Positions 7,692 to 16,496 of a DNA stretch of 41,400 nt are shown here, in pieces. This DNA comes from Oerskovia merdavium. Lineage in GTDB: Bacteria; Actinomycetota; Actinomycetes; Actinomycetales; Cellulomonadaceae. Numbering within the stretch: the stretch's first letter is position 1; every line of letters begins with the position of its first letter. The position numbers and the translations under genes were made by a program. The stretch covers positions 63,881 to 105,280 of the forward strand of contig NZ_JACSQF010000009.1 of assembly GCF_014836755.1 (NCBI RefSeq). The letters are read 5' to 3'. The notes beneath the pieces were generated by a model. The model had not been told where the DNA came from, did not search any database, and saw nothing but the letters and a program-made list of their open reading frames with translations.

Positions 7692-8563
7692 GACAGCCCC
7701 TCCGTGGTGTGACGGCCGCCGACGAGGTCGACGAAGCGGTCCTCGAGGCTCTGGCCCGCGCGCACCTCGTCCACGGTGCCCGCCGCGAGCACGTGCCCGC
7801 CCGCGATGACCGCGACGTGGTCGCACATGCGCTGGACCAGGTCCATGACGTGCGAGGACACGATCACGGTGCCGCCGCTCGCGACGTACCCGTTGAGGAT
7901 CTCGCGGATGTTGGCCGCGGAGACCGGGTCGACGGCCTCGAACGGCTCGTCGAGCACGAGCAGGCTCGGCGCGTGGATGAGGGCCGAGGCGAGCGCGATC
8001 TTCTTGGTCATGCCCGCCGAGTAGTCGACGACGAACGTGTTCGCGTCGGCCGCCAGGCCCAGGGCCTCGAGCAGGTCCGCGGTGCGCTCGGCGACCGTCT
8101 GCCGGTCCATGCCGCGCAGCAGGCCCGCGTACGTGATCAGCTGGGCGCCCGTGAGGCGGTCGAACAGGCGCACGCCGTCGGGCAGGATGCCGAGCATGCG
8201 CTTGCCCTCGAGCGGGTTGGCCCACAGGTCCAGGCCGTGCACGTGGACCGTGCCGAAGTCGGGTCGCAGCAGGCCAGTGGCCATGGACAGCGCGGTCGTC
8301 TTGCCCGCGCCGTTGGGGCCGACGAGCCCGTAGAAGGATCCGGCCGGGACGTCGAGGTCGATCCCGGCCACGGCGATCTTCTCGCCGAACTTCTTCCACA
8401 GCCCGCGCACCGAGAGCGCGGGGGCAGCGGGCCCCTGCGTCGACGGGGCCGGGGGCGCTGCGGGAGCGAGCACGGGGGCGGTCTCGGCCGGGGCGGTCGG
8501 CGCCTCGGGTGCGCCGGGGGTCGTGGGTGGGAACAGGTCGCGGGGCTCAGGGTCGTGGGCCAT
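7673..8563 (-). CDS. ABC exporter ATP-binding protein
   Basis: Cytoplasmic ATPase subunit (296 residues) driving the neighbouring permease. After a Pro/Ala-rich leader of about 45 residues comes a single nucleotide-binding domain: Walker A GPNGAGKT (82-89), a signature reading YSAGMTKK (181-188), as expected in ABC-2 exporter ATPases where LSGGQ is relaxed, Walker B LLVLDEPFEAVDP (201-213) and the switch His in SSHVMD. The ATG at 8563 follows a TACGTT -10 box by 7 nt, so the mRNA is probably leaderless and the promoter sits in the 132-bp divergent spacer shared with rmuC. Substrate unknown; bacteriocin, antibiotic or lipid export are typical for the family. Confidence 0.92.
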   Translation of the reverse strand: MAHDPEPRDLFPPTTPGAPEAPTAPAETAPVLAPAAPPAPSTQGPAAPALSVRGLWKKFGEKIAVAGIDLDVPAGSFYGLVGPNGAGKTTALSMATGLLRPDFGTVHVHGLDLWANPLEGKRMLGILPDGVRLFDRLTGAQLITYAGLLRGMDRQTVAERTADLLEALGLAADANTFVVDYSAGMTKKIALASALIHAPSLLVLDEPFEAVDPVSAANIREILNGYVASGGTVIVSSHVMDLVQRMCDHVAVIAGGHVLAAGTVDEVRAGQSLEDRFVDLVGGRHTTEGLSWLRTS

Positions 8564-8570
8564 ACGGACA

Positions 8571-8576
8571 AACGTA
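8571..8576 (-). promoter_or_regulatory. -10 box of the ABC exporter operon
   Basis: TACGTT on the minus strand, 7 nt before the ATG at 8563 and without a Shine-Dalgarno sequence, implying a leaderless transcript. Confidence 0.5.
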
Positions 8577-8683
8577 GCGGAGCAGGGCCGCTGCTCCCCC
8601 TGTGAAATGTCACGTCTTTCGAGGTGGGAGGTTCGCCCGCACGCCCGACGGCGTCGCTCACCCGTCCTGTCGGTGGCACCTGG

Positions 8684-8689
8684 CAGAGT
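8684..8689 (+). promoter_or_regulatory. possible -10 box of rmuC
   Basis: CAGAGT lies 6 nt before the rmuC ATG and no Shine-Dalgarno sequence is present. It is a weaker match than the other leaderless boxes in this window. Confidence 0.35.
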
Positions 8690-8695
8690 GCGGGC

Positions 8696-10306
8696 ATGGA
8701 CAACGCCTTGCCGTGGTTGATGCTCGTCGTCGGGCTCCTCGTGGGTGCCCTCCTGGGGTGGTTCGCGCGGCGGTCCGCGCCGGACTCGGGGCGCGAGGAG
8801 ATCGGCAGGCTCACGGGCCTGCTGTCCCAGGCGCAGCAGGAGGCCGCGCGCGGCGCGGGGCTCGCCGAGCGCCTCGAGGCCGAGCGCGAGGGGTTCGAGC
8901 GACAGCTCCGCACCGAGCGCGAGGGGTTCGGACGTCACCTCGCGGGCGTCGAGCGCGCAGCGGACGAACGGTTCGACATCGAGCGCGCCAACCACGAGCG
9001 AGCCATCGAGGAGCTGCGCGCGGGCTCCGAGAAGAGGCTCGGCGAGATCCGCGGCGACCAGGCGCGCCTCGAGGCGCAGTTCGAGGTCCTGGCCCGCAAG
9101 GCCCTCGCGACCAGCAGCGAGCAGTTCCTCACCCAGGCCGAGGAGCGCTTCAAGCGCAGCCAGCAGGTCGGCGAGTCCGAGCTGGCCAAGCGCGAGCAGG
9201 CCGTCCAGCAGCTCGTCGAGCCGCTGAGCAAGGCCCTCGACCAGGTCAAGGCCGAGGTCACGGCCGCCGAGCGGGCCCGCCGGGAGGCGCACGGCACGCT
9301 CACCGAGCAGGTGCGCAGCATGCGCCTCGACTCGGAGGCCCTGCGCTCGGAGACGGCCCAGCTCGTCACGGCCCTGCGATCCTCGCAGGTGCGCGGGGCC
9401 TGGGGCGAGCTCCAGCTGCGCCGCGTGGTCGAGGCCGCGGGCATGATCCCCCACGTCGACTTCATGGAGCAGGACCAGGTCAGCACCGACGACGGCGCGC
9501 TGCGCCCTGACATGGTGATCAGGCTCGCGGGCGGGAAGAACGTCGTCGTGGACGCCAAGGTCGCGTTCCTCGGCTACCTCGACGCCCAGCAGACCGCCGA
9601 CCCCCGGGTGCGCGCCGAACGCCTGGCCGCGCACGCGCGCCACTTCCGCAAGCACATCGACGACCTGGCGGGCAAGAGGTACTGGGACCAGTTCAGCCCC
9701 GCGCCCGAGTTCGTGGTCATGTTCGTGCCCGCCGAGTCGTTCCTGTCGGCCGCGGTCGAGCAGGACCCCTCGATCCTCGAGTACGCGGTCGCCAAGAACG
9801 TCATCATCGCGGCCCCCATGACCATGATCGCGCTGCTGCGGACCGTCGCGTACGCGTGGCGCCAGGACGCCCTCGCGGCCAACGCCCAGCAGGTGCTGAC
9901 GCTCGGCAAGGAGCTGCACGGGCGCCTCGCCGTCATGGGCAGCCACCTGGCCAAGCTGGGGAGGTCCATCCAGGGCGCCGCCGAGTCGTACAACAAGACC
10001 GTCGCCTCGCTCGAGACCCGCGTCCTCGTGAGCGCCCGCCGCTTCGCCGACCTCAACGTCGTCGACGAGGACCTCGAGACCCCCGCCCCGGCGAACCCGC
10101 AGCTCAGCGCCGTGAGCGCACCCGAGCTGCTCGCCTCGGTCAACGAGTCGGTCGTCGCGCTCGACGAGATCGGGAGCGCCTCGGGTGCGGGTGCGGACCC
10201 CGGCTCACGCGGCGACGGCAGTGACGGTGTGCTCGACGCGGGCATGCTCGGGACCATCAACGGCCCCGGACGGCACGAGCGCGACCGCGGGGCCGACGCG
10301 TCCTGA
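8696..10306 (+). CDS. rmuC: DNA recombination protein RmuC
   Basis: RmuC-family protein (536 residues), a predicted membrane-tethered nuclease-like protein that limits inversion and recombination at short inverted repeats in E. coli. An N-terminal membrane segment (about 4-23, ALPWLMLVVGLLVGALLGWF) is followed by a long charged coiled coil rich in Glu, Arg and Ala (about 30-200), then the conserved RmuC domain: GAWGELQLRRVVEAAGM, PDMVIRLAGGKNVVVDAKV, then KRYWDQFSPAPEFVVMFVPAESFLSAA. The C-terminal tail after about residue 460 is low-complexity. The ATG at 8696 begins directly with the membrane segment; an upstream in-frame ATG at 8624 would add an unlikely 24 residues. Convergent with ispH across a strong bidirectional hairpin. 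Confidence 0.95.
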   Translation: MDNALPWLMLVVGLLVGALLGWFARRSAPDSGREEIGRLTGLLSQAQQEAARGAGLAERLEAEREGFERQLRTEREGFGRHLAGVERAADERFDIERANHERAIEELRAGSEKRLGEIRGDQARLEAQFEVLARKALATSSEQFLTQAEERFKRSQQVGESELAKREQAVQQLVEPLSKALDQVKAEVTAAERARREAHGTLTEQVRSMRLDSEALRSETAQLVTALRSSQVRGAWGELQLRRVVEAAGMIPHVDFMEQDQVSTDDGALRPDMVIRLAGGKNVVVDAKVAFLGYLDAQQTADPRVRAERLAAHARHFRKHIDDLAGKRYWDQFSPAPEFVVMFVPAESFLSAAVEQDPSILEYAVAKNVIIAAPMTMIALLRTVAYAWRQDALAANAQQVLTLGKELHGRLAVMGSHLAKLGRSIQGAAESYNKTVASLETRVLVSARRFADLNVVDEDLETPAPANPQLSAVSAPELLASVNESVVALDEIGSASGAGADPGSRGDGSDGVLDAGMLGTINGPGRHERDRGADAS

Positions 10307-10362
10307 CGCACAGCACGGTCGGGGGGCTCGCCGCGAGGTGAGCGCCGTCGTCGGGCCGGACG

Positions 10363-10399
10363 ACGAAGGCCCGCCCCCAGCAGGGGGGCGGGCCTTCGT
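10363..10399. terminator. bidirectional terminator between rmuC and ispH
   Basis: A perfect 16-bp stem (10363-10378 with 10384-10399) around a 5-nt AGCAG loop, placed between two convergent genes, 56 nt past rmuC and 32 nt past the ispH stop. It can serve both strands. Confidence 0.85.
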
Positions 10400-10431
10400 G
10401 CGGCTGCTCGATGCAGACTGACGCGGACGGG

Positions 10432-11451
10432 TCAGACGGGCTCGACCGAGAGCGACGTCCGGTTCTCGCGGCGAGGGCGGGCCGGGGCGTTGCCCGCGGC
10501 CTTGAGGTCCGCGCGCAGCTCCTTGGGGAGCGAGAACATGAGGTCCTCGGTCGCGGTGCGCACCTCCTGCACCTCGCCGTAGCCACGCTCGGCCAGGTAC
10601 GCGAGCACGTCGTTGACGAGGATCTCCGGGACCGAGGCCCCCGAGGTCACGCCGACCGTCGTGACGCCCTCGAGCCACGACTCGTCCATCTCCTGCGCGC
10701 GGTCGATGCGGTACGAGGCGTCCGCGCCGGCGTTCAGGGCGACCTCGACGAGACGCACCGAGTTCGACGAGTTGGCCGAACCGACCACGATCACGAGCTC
10801 GCACTCGGGGGCGAGCTTCTTGACGGCGACCTGACGGTTCTGCGTCGCGTAGCAGATGTCGTCCGACGGCGGGTTCTGGAGCGTCGGGAACCGCTCACGG
10901 AGGCGGTCGACGGTCTCCATGGTCTCGTCGACCGACAGCGTCGTCTGCGAGATCCACACGACCTTGTCCGGGTCGCGGACCGTCACGTTCGCGGCGTCGT
11001 CGGGCGAGTTGACGATCTGGACGTGGTCCGGAGCCTCACCGGCCGTGCCCTCGACCTCCTCGTGACCCTCGTGCCCGATCAGCAGGATGTCGTAGTCGTC
11101 CGCCGCGAAGCGCACGGCCTCCTTGTGCACCTTGGTGACCAGGGGGCACGTCGCGTCGATCGTCTGGAGGTTGCGCTGCGCAGCGGCCTCGTGGACCGCG
11201 GGCGAGACGCCGTGGGCCGAGAACACGACGCGCGCGCCCTCGGGCACCTCGTCGGTCTCGTCGACGAACACCGCGCCCTTGTCGCTCAAGGACTCGACGA
11301 CGTACTTGTTGTGGACGATCTCCTTGCGGACGTACACGGGGGCGCCGTAGTGCTCGAGCGCCTTCTCGACCGCGATCACGGCGCGGTCGACCCCCGCGCA
11401 GTAGCCGCGGGGGGCGGCGAGGAGGACACGCTTACCAGTCGGGGAAGTCAC
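10432..11451 (-). CDS. ispH: 4-hydroxy-3-methylbut-2-enyl diphosphate reductase
   Basis: IspH (LytB), the last enzyme of the MEP isoprenoid pathway; it reductively dehydroxylates HMBPP to isopentenyl and dimethylallyl diphosphate using an oxygen-sensitive [4Fe-4S] cluster. The three cluster ligands are present as Cys18 ([10 protein letters not shown]), Cys102 (DATCPLV) and Cys200 ([11 protein letters not shown]). Substrate-binding His47, His80 and His130 ([11 protein letters not shown]) and the SSNSVRL segment that binds diphosphate are also present. The 339-residue length is normal for actinobacteria. The start is GTG, with TAGACT 6 nt upstream. Divergent from xseA, a conserved actinobacterial arrangement. 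The last 25 residues are an unconserved basic tail. Confidence 0.98.
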   Translation of the reverse strand: MTSPTGKRVLLAAPRGYCAGVDRAVIAVEKALEHYGAPVYVRKEIVHNKYVVESLSDKGAVFVDETDEVPEGARVVFSAHGVSPAVHEAAAQRNLQTIDATCPLVTKVHKEAVRFAADDYDILLIGHEGHEEVEGTAGEAPDHVQIVNSPDDAANVTVRDPDKVVWISQTTLSVDETMETVDRLRERFPTLQNPPSDDICYATQNRQVAVKKLAPECELVIVVGSANSSNSVRLVEVALNAGADASYRIDRAQEMDESWLEGVTTVGVTSGASVPEILVNDVLAYLAERGYGEVQEVRTATEDLMFSLPKELRADLKAAGNAPARPRRENRTSLSVEPV

Positions 11452-11457
11452 CCCACG

Positions 11458-11463
11458 AGTCTA
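11458..11463 (-). promoter_or_regulatory. -10 box of ispH, leaderless type
   Basis: TAGACT on the minus strand with 6 nt to the GTG of ispH and no Shine-Dalgarno sequence. It is the same hexamer as in front of ychF. Confidence 0.45.
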
Positions 11464-11602
11464 GGCGACGGGCCTCCGGGGCCGGGCCGGGCCGGCGGCC
11501 CCGGGTGCGGTCCGGGCCAGGTCCTGGCAGCAACTCCACAGGATCCCCACGGGTCGGCGCGCACACAGCCCTCCTGTCAGACCCATGAGGCAGTCTTGAC
11601 CC

Positions 11603-12856
11603 GTGACCGACCGCCCCGCCAGCCCCGCCCCGCCGCCCGCGCTCCCCGCCCGGGCTCTCGACACGACCGCCGAGAACCCGTGGCCCGTCCGGCTGCTGTC
11701 GAGCAAGATCACGGCGTACATCGACAAGATGGCCCCCGTCTGGGTAGAGGGTCAGGTCGTCCAGCTCAACCGTCGGCCCGGCGCCTCGATGGCCTTCCTG
11801 ACCCTGCGTGACACCGACGCCGACATGTCGCTCCCGGTCGCCGCCCTCGCCAAGGTCTTCGAGGCCGCGAGCACGCCGCTCACCGAGGGCGCGCACGTCG
11901 TCGTCCACGCCAAGCCGGTCTTCTGGCCCAAGCGCGGGTCGTTCCAGCTCCAGGCGAGCGAGGTGCGCACGGTCGGGATCGGCGAGCTCCTGGCCCGCAT
12001 CGAGCACCTCAAGCGAGTCCTGGCCGCCGAGGGCCTGTTCGACGCGGACCGCAAGGTCCCGCTCCCCTTCCTCCCGGCGGTCGTCGGCCTGGTGTGCGGC
12101 CGCGAGTCCAAGGCCGAGCACGACGTCGTGGTCAACGCCCGCGCCCGCTGGCCCCAGGTGCGCTTCGAGATCCGCGAGGTCGCCGTCCAGGGCACGGGGG
12201 CCGTCGCGCAGGTGAGCGCCGCGATCGCCGAGCTCGACGCGCGCCCCGACGTCGACGTGATCGTGGTCGCACGCGGGGGCGGCGCGGTCGAGGACCTCCT
12301 GCCGTTCAGCAACGAGGCCCTGGTCCGGGCTGCGGCGGCCTGCCGCACCCCGCTCGTGAGCGCGATCGGCCACGAGACCGACACGCCGCTCCTGGACCTG
12401 GTCGCCGACTACCGCGCCTCGACCCCCACGGACGCCGCCAAGCGCATCGTGCCGGACGTGGGCGAGGAGCGTGCGCGCGTCCTGCAGGCCCGGTCCCGGA
12501 TCCGGGCCGCGATCACGCACCAGCTCCAGCGCGAGCAGTCGCGCCTGGACAGCGCACGCTCACGTCCGGTGCTCGCAGCCCCCGAGACCATGATCTCGAC
12601 GCGCGAGCAGCAGGTCCTCACCGCGAGGGACCGGGCCCGGCGCTCGCTCGACGCGGTCCTGCTGCGCGCGCACGGCGAGGTCGACCGGCTCGCGGCCCAG
12701 GTGCGCGCCCTGTCCCCCGCCTCGACGCTCGAGCGGGGCTACGCGGTCGTGCACGGCCCGGACGGCGCGATCGTCCGGTCGCCCGACGACGTGAGCCCGG
12801 GCGACGCGCTGCACGTCCGCCTCGCCCAGGGCGCGATCGACGCCACCGTGCGCTGA
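11603..12856 (+). CDS. xseA: exodeoxyribonuclease VII large subunit
   Basis: XseA, catalytic subunit of the single-strand-specific exonuclease VII that degrades ssDNA from both ends. The N-terminal OB fold (about 25-125) contains VWVEGQVVQLNRRPGASMAFLTLRD. The nuclease domain carries FLPAVVGLVCGRESKAEHDVV, VIVVARGGGAVEDLLPF and VSAIGHETDTPLLDLVADYRASTPTDAA, which hold the family's acidic and His residues. A coiled-coil region binding XseB follows, and the end reads LERGYAVV with a conserved DGAIV loop. Length 417 is slightly under the E. coli protein. The start is GTG; CAGTCT 6 nt upstream might be its -10. xseB follows 87 bp downstream. Confidence 0.97.
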   Translation: MTDRPASPAPPPALPARALDTTAENPWPVRLLSSKITAYIDKMAPVWVEGQVVQLNRRPGASMAFLTLRDTDADMSLPVAALAKVFEAASTPLTEGAHVVVHAKPVFWPKRGSFQLQASEVRTVGIGELLARIEHLKRVLAAEGLFDADRKVPLPFLPAVVGLVCGRESKAEHDVVVNARARWPQVRFEIREVAVQGTGAVAQVSAAIAELDARPDVDVIVVARGGGAVEDLLPFSNEALVRAAAACRTPLVSAIGHETDTPLLDLVADYRASTPTDAAKRIVPDVGEERARVLQARSRIRAAITHQLQREQSRLDSARSRPVLAAPETMISTREQQVLTARDRARRSLDAVLLRAHGEVDRLAAQVRALSPASTLERGYAVVHGPDGAIVRSPDDVSPGDALHVRLAQGAIDATVR

Positions 12857-12876
12857 ACCCGTCCGGCCGCCCCCCA

Positions 12877-12900
12877 CAGCACCGCAGCACCGCAGCAAAC
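12877..12900. repeat. imperfect tandem octamers between xseA and xseB
   Basis: CAGCACCG, CAGCACCG and CAGCAAAC in tandem, followed by a further GCAGCACC. A short low-complexity spacer with no evident function. Confidence 0.6.
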
Positions 12901-12943
12901 GCAGCACCCAGGTTCCAGACCAGCCCCAGGAAGGCCCACCACC

Positions 12944-13204
12944 ATGACCACCACCCCTCCCCACGCCGACGTCGCCGACCTCACCTACGAGCAGGCCCGC
13001 GACGAGCTGGTCCAGGTCGTGTCCCGCCTCGAGACCGGCGGCGAGCCGCTCGAGGCCTCGCTCGCCCTGTGGGAGCGTGGCGAGGCCCTCGCGGCCCGCT
13101 GCCAGCAGTGGCTCGACGGCGCGCGCGAGCGCCTCGCGTCAGCACGCGCCGCGGACGCCCCCGCCGCGGCGGGCGGTTCCTCCGAGGCGACCGAGGACGA
13201 CTGA
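12944..13204 (+). CDS. xseB: exodeoxyribonuclease VII small subunit
   Basis: XseB, the small helical subunit that wraps the coiled coil of XseA to form active exonuclease VII. The 86-residue product has the family pattern: [42 protein letters not shown], a two-helix hairpin with LE.G...LE.SL.L..RG..L...C, and an acidic Ala-rich tail. AGGAAGG lies 8-14 nt before the ATG. Its stop is only 10 bp from the convergent stop of the sugar ABC ATPase gene, with no room for a terminator. Confidence 0.95.
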   Translation: MTTTPPHADVADLTYEQARDELVQVVSRLETGGEPLEASLALWERGEALAARCQQWLDGARERLASARAADAPAAAGGSSEATEDD

Positions 13205-13214
13205 CCGGGTCGCG

Positions 13215-14486
13215 TCAGGCGCTGGCCTTCTGGGACTGGGCGTCGGCCTGCGCCTGGGCGCGCTCGAGCGAGGCGCGCCGGTCCTCCTCGTTCTCCCGGT
13301 CGAGCCGGTCCACCTCGTCCTGGTCGTGCGTGAGGTTCTCCCCCGTCTCGGGGTCGAAGATCATCATCTTGTCGGGGTCGAACCAGAGCTCGGTCGTGTC
13401 ACCGTCGCGCACGCGCGAGGCCGAGTTGAGCGCGACGACGAACTGGGTCCGCAGGCCCTCGCCGTCGAGCTCGCGGTCCAGCTCCTCGAGCTTCTCGGCG
13501 ACCGACGCGTGCATCTCGAACGGCACGTACGCGTAGAGCTCGGCCCCGAGCCACTCGGTCACGTCGATCTGGGCGTCGAACGTGCGACCTCGGTCCTTCT
13601 TCGTCGGGTCGACGAGCCGGGCGTCCTCGAAGTGCTCGGGGCGCAGCCCCACGATGACCAGCTCGCGCTCCCCGACCGCGCTCACGATCCGCTCGGGCAG
13701 CTCGAACGTCCCGAACGGCAGCTCCATGCTGCTCCCGGAGACCTGCCCGGGCAGGAAGTTCATGGGCGGCGACCCGATGAACCCCGCGACGAACAGGTTG
13801 ACGGGCTGCTCGTACAGGGCGCGCGGGCTCGCGAGCTGCTGCAGCTCGCCCTTGCGCAGCACCGCGACACGGTCCCCGAGCGTCATGGCCTCGGTCTGGT
13901 CGTGGGTCACGTACACGGTCGTGGTCGCGAGGCGCCGCTGGAGCCGGGCGATCTCGGTCCGCATCTGCCCGCGCAGCTTGGCGTCCAGGTTGGACAACGG
14001 CTCGTCGAACAGGAAGGCCTTGGCGTCTCGCACGATCGCCCGGCCCATCGCGACGCGCTGTCGCTGACCACCCGAGAGGTTGGCGGGCTTGCGGTCGAGG
14101 TGCTCGCGCAGCTCGAGGAGGTCGGCCGCGTACTCGACCTTCTCGCGGATCTCCGCGTCGCTGAACTTCCCCCTGGTCAGCCGCAAGGGGAACGCGATGT
14201 TCTCCCCGACGGTCAGGTGCGGGTACAGGGCGTAGTTCTGGAAGACCATCGCGAGGTCACGGTCGCGCGGCGCCTTCTCGTTGACACGCTGCCCGTCGAT
14301 CATCAGGTCTCCCGAGGTGATGTCCTCGAGGCCGACGATCATGCGCAGCAGCGTCGACTTCCCGCAGCCCGACGGGCCGACGAGGATCACGAACTCGCCG
14401 TCGGCGATGTCGATGCTCACCCCGTTCACGGCGGGGAACCCGTCGCCGTACTTCTTGACGATGTCCTTGAGGGTGATCGACGCCAT
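13215..14486 (-). CDS. carbohydrate ABC transporter ATP-binding protein, UgpC/MalK type
   Basis: ATPase subunit of a CUT1-type sugar importer (423 residues). Walker A GPSGCGKST (37-45), Q-loop VFQNYALYPH (81-90), signature LSGGQRQR (137-144), Walker B FLFDEP (158-163), the D-loop SNLDAKLR and the switch His in VYVTHDQTEAM are intact. The C-terminal regulatory TOBE-like domain follows from about residue 240 (FIGSPPMNFLPG). An unusual highly charged tail (about 375-423, acidic then Gln/Ala-rich) extends beyond the typical length. It is the last gene of the cluster, separated from the second permease by 172 bp containing a hairpin. In other actinobacteria one such ATPase (MsiK) can serve several sugar importers. 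Confidence 0.95.
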   Translation of the reverse strand: MASITLKDIVKKYGDGFPAVNGVSIDIADGEFVILVGPSGCGKSTLLRMIVGLEDITSGDLMIDGQRVNEKAPRDRDLAMVFQNYALYPHLTVGENIAFPLRLTRGKFSDAEIREKVEYAADLLELREHLDRKPANLSGGQRQRVAMGRAIVRDAKAFLFDEPLSNLDAKLRGQMRTEIARLQRRLATTTVYVTHDQTEAMTLGDRVAVLRKGELQQLASPRALYEQPVNLFVAGFIGSPPMNFLPGQVSGSSMELPFGTFELPERIVSAVGERELVIVGLRPEHFEDARLVDPTKKDRGRTFDAQIDVTEWLGAELYAYVPFEMHASVAEKLEELDRELDGEGLRTQFVVALNSASRVRDGDTTELWFDPDKMMIFDPETGENLTHDQDEVDRLDRENEEDRRASLERAQAQADAQSQKASA

Positions 14487-14541
14487 CAGCTCTCTCCTCG
14501 GTCGGGGGTCGGGCAGCGAAGGGTTCGGGCGCGTGCTGGTG

Positions 14542-14570
14542 GGAGGTGCCCGACGGCGTCGCGCACCTCC
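14542..14570 (-). terminator. intra-operon hairpin between permease and ATPase genes
   Basis: GGAGGTGC pairs with GCACCTCC (8 bp) and CGAC with GTCG (4 bp) around a GGC loop, with one C-C mismatch between them. It lies after the permease stop at 14659 and before the ATPase start at 14486. It may attenuate read-through or stabilise the upstream mRNA 3' end. Confidence 0.5.
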
Positions 14571-14658
14571 GAGCGGGTTCTCCCCCGCGCGCGGCGCGCC
14601 GTGCGCAGGGGGCGTCGAGCGCTCGGGGCGGGCGGCGCCGTCGGGCCGGTGGCTCTGC

Positions 14659-15513
14659 TCATCCCTTGACCGCCCCCTGCGTGAGGCCCGAGACGATCTG
14701 GCGCTGGAACAGCACCACGAGGATCACCACGGGGATCGTCACGACCACGGCAGCGGCCGAGATCGCCCCCGTCGGCTCCTCGAAGTACGACGCGCCCGTG
14801 AAGAACGCGAGCGCCGCGGGCACGGGCCGGGCCGCGCTCGTCGACGTCAACGAGATGCCGTAGATGAAGTCGTTCCACGCGATGAAGAACGCGATGAGCG
14901 CCGTCGTGAACACGCCAGGGGCCGCGAGCGGCACGATGACCTTGCGGAACGCCTGCCACGGCGTCGCGCCGTCGACCTGTGCGGCCTGCTCGAGCTCCCA
15001 CGGGATCTGCCGGAAGAAGGCCGCGAGGGTCCAGATCGAGATCGGCAGCGTGAGCGAGAGGTACGGGATGATGAGCCCGAGCCACGTGTCGTAGAGCCCG
15101 ATGTTGCGCCACAGGTTGAACAGCGGTGTCACGATCGAGACCACGGGGAAGATCGACACCCCGAGCGCGGTCGTCAGGATCAGCCGCTTGCCCGGGAAGT
15201 CGAGGCGCGCGATCGCGTAGGCCGCGAGCGTCGCGAGGACCACGGCGATCGCCGTCGCGATGAGCGAGATGCCCACCGAGTTGCGCAGCGCGGACAGGAA
15301 GAGCTCCTGCGCGGACCCGCCCGAGGACAGGATCTGTTCGTAGTTGTCGGTGCTCCACTGCGGGGGCAGGAACGTGCCCGAGTTGATGTCGCTCGGGCCC
15401 TTGAAGCTCGTCATGAGGATCGAGACGACCGGGAACAGCGCCCCCACGAGGACGACGACCGTGATGACGGCCCACCACACGCGGGCCCGGGTGCTCAGGA
15501 CGCTGCCCATCAT
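14659..15513 (-). CDS. sugar ABC transporter permease, MalG type
   Basis: Second inner-membrane permease (284 residues) of the CUT1 importer. Six membrane segments are apparent, beginning with VWWAVITVVVLVGALFPVVSILM. The cytoplasmic EAA loop that docks the ATPase reads EQAAQVDGATPWQAFRKVIVP (about 180-200). The large extracytoplasmic loop after the first segment contains FLPPQWSTDNYEQIL, typical of MalG-type proteins. Its ATG overlaps the stop of the first permease by 4 bp (ATGA), so translation is coupled. The second ATG immediately after it is an alternative start. Confidence 0.93.
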   Translation of the reverse strand: MMGSVLSTRARVWWAVITVVVLVGALFPVVSILMTSFKGPSDINSGTFLPPQWSTDNYEQILSSGGSAQELFLSALRNSVGISLIATAIAVVLATLAAYAIARLDFPGKRLILTTALGVSIFPVVSIVTPLFNLWRNIGLYDTWLGLIIPYLSLTLPISIWTLAAFFRQIPWELEQAAQVDGATPWQAFRKVIVPLAAPGVFTTALIAFFIAWNDFIYGISLTSTSAARPVPAALAFFTGASYFEEPTGAISAAAVVVTIPVVILVVLFQRQIVSGLTQGAVKG

Positions 15514-16496
15514 CGCTCCCCTCTCGCGCCGGCCAGATCGACCTTGAAGAGCTTGATCGCCACGAAGCAGATCCCGATCACGCAGAGGAACAGCAGGACC
15601 GAGATCGCCGAGCCCATGCCGATCTGGAGCTGGCCGATCGAGGTCCGGTAGGCCAGCAGCGACAGGACCTCGGTGTTGTTCGCGCCGTTGGTCATGATGA
15701 AGACGTTGTCGAAGATGCGGAACGCGTCGAGCGCTCGGAACAGCACCGCGACCATGATCGCGGCCTTCATGTTGGGCACGATCACGCGCGAGAAGCGCTG
15801 CCACGCCGTCGCGCCGTCGACCTTCGCGGCCTCCTCGAGGTCGCCCGGCACCTGGGCCAGGCCCGCGAGCAGCAGGAGCGAGATGAACGGCGTGGTCTTC
15901 CAGACCTCGGACGCGATGATGACGAACAGGCTCGTGCCCTGGTGCGCGAACCAGTTGAGGTCGGGGCCGACCCCCGGCACCCAGTCGAACCAGCTGTTGA
16001 CGTACCCCGAGGTGATGTCGAACGCGTAGAACCACGCGAACGCCGAGACCACGGTGATGATCCCGTAGGGCACGAGGATCGCGGTGCGCAGCAGCCCTCG
16101 CAGACGCTTGATCGCCCGGTGCATGACGAGCGCGAGCGCGAACCCCAGGACGAGCTCGACCACGACGGACACGACCATGATGAAGAACGTCACCGCGAAG
16201 TCGCGCCACCACACGGGGTCGCTGAGGATCACCAGGTAGTTGCCGAGCCCGACGAACGAGCGGTCGTCGGGCGCCGTGAGCTTGTAGTTGAACAGCGAGT
16301 CGTAGACCGCCTGGAGGATCGGGTACAGCGTCACGGCCAGCATCACGACGAACGCGGGTCCGGCGAGGTACCAGCCGAGCCGGGCCTCGGCGCGGGCACG
16401 GTCGCTGCGTGCGGCCCTGCCCTTCCTGCCGTGCGCGGGGTCCGGGGCGGCGGGCTCGGGCTGGGCGCGGCGGGCGCCTCGGGTCTCGGTGCTCAC
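15510..16496 (-). CDS. sugar ABC transporter permease, MalF type
   Basis: First inner-membrane permease (328 residues) of the CUT1 importer. A basic, disordered N-terminus of about 38 residues precedes six membrane segments (first at about 40-62, WYLAGPAFVVMLAVTLYPILQAV). The EAA loop reads EEAAKVDGATAWQRFSRVIVPN, and the following FDNVFIMTNGANNTEVLSLLAY is characteristic of family members such as UgpA and MsmF. The GTG start overlaps the stop of the binding-protein gene by 4 bp (GTGA). With both partners in tight overlap, all three membrane-side components are clearly one transcription unit. Confidence 0.94.
   Translation of the reverse strand: MSTETRGARRAQPEPAAPDPAHGRKGRAARSDRARAEARLGWYLAGPAFVVMLAVTLYPILQAVYDSLFNYKLTAPDDRSFVGLGNYLVILSDPVWWRDFAVTFFIMVVSVVVELVLGFALALVMHRAIKRLRGLLRTAILVPYGIITVVSAFAWFYAFDITSGYVNSWFDWVPGVGPDLNWFAHQGTSLFVIIASEVWKTTPFISLLLLAGLAQVPGDLEEAAKVDGATAWQRFSRVIVPNMKAAIMVAVLFRALDAFRIFDNVFIMTNGANNTEVLSLLAYRTSIGQLQIGMGSAISVLLFLCVIGICFVAIKLFKVDLAGARGER

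Noticed and set aside
5895-7712. 605-codon plus-strand open frame opposite the ABC permease
   Set aside because: Highly Arg/Asp/His-rich low-complexity translation, antisense to a membrane protein with convincing hydrophobic segments.
7673-8563. ABC ATPase signature YSAGMTKK as a defect
   Set aside because: A relaxed LSGGQ with S.GM is usual for ATPases of ABC-2 type exporters, so it is not evidence of inactivation.
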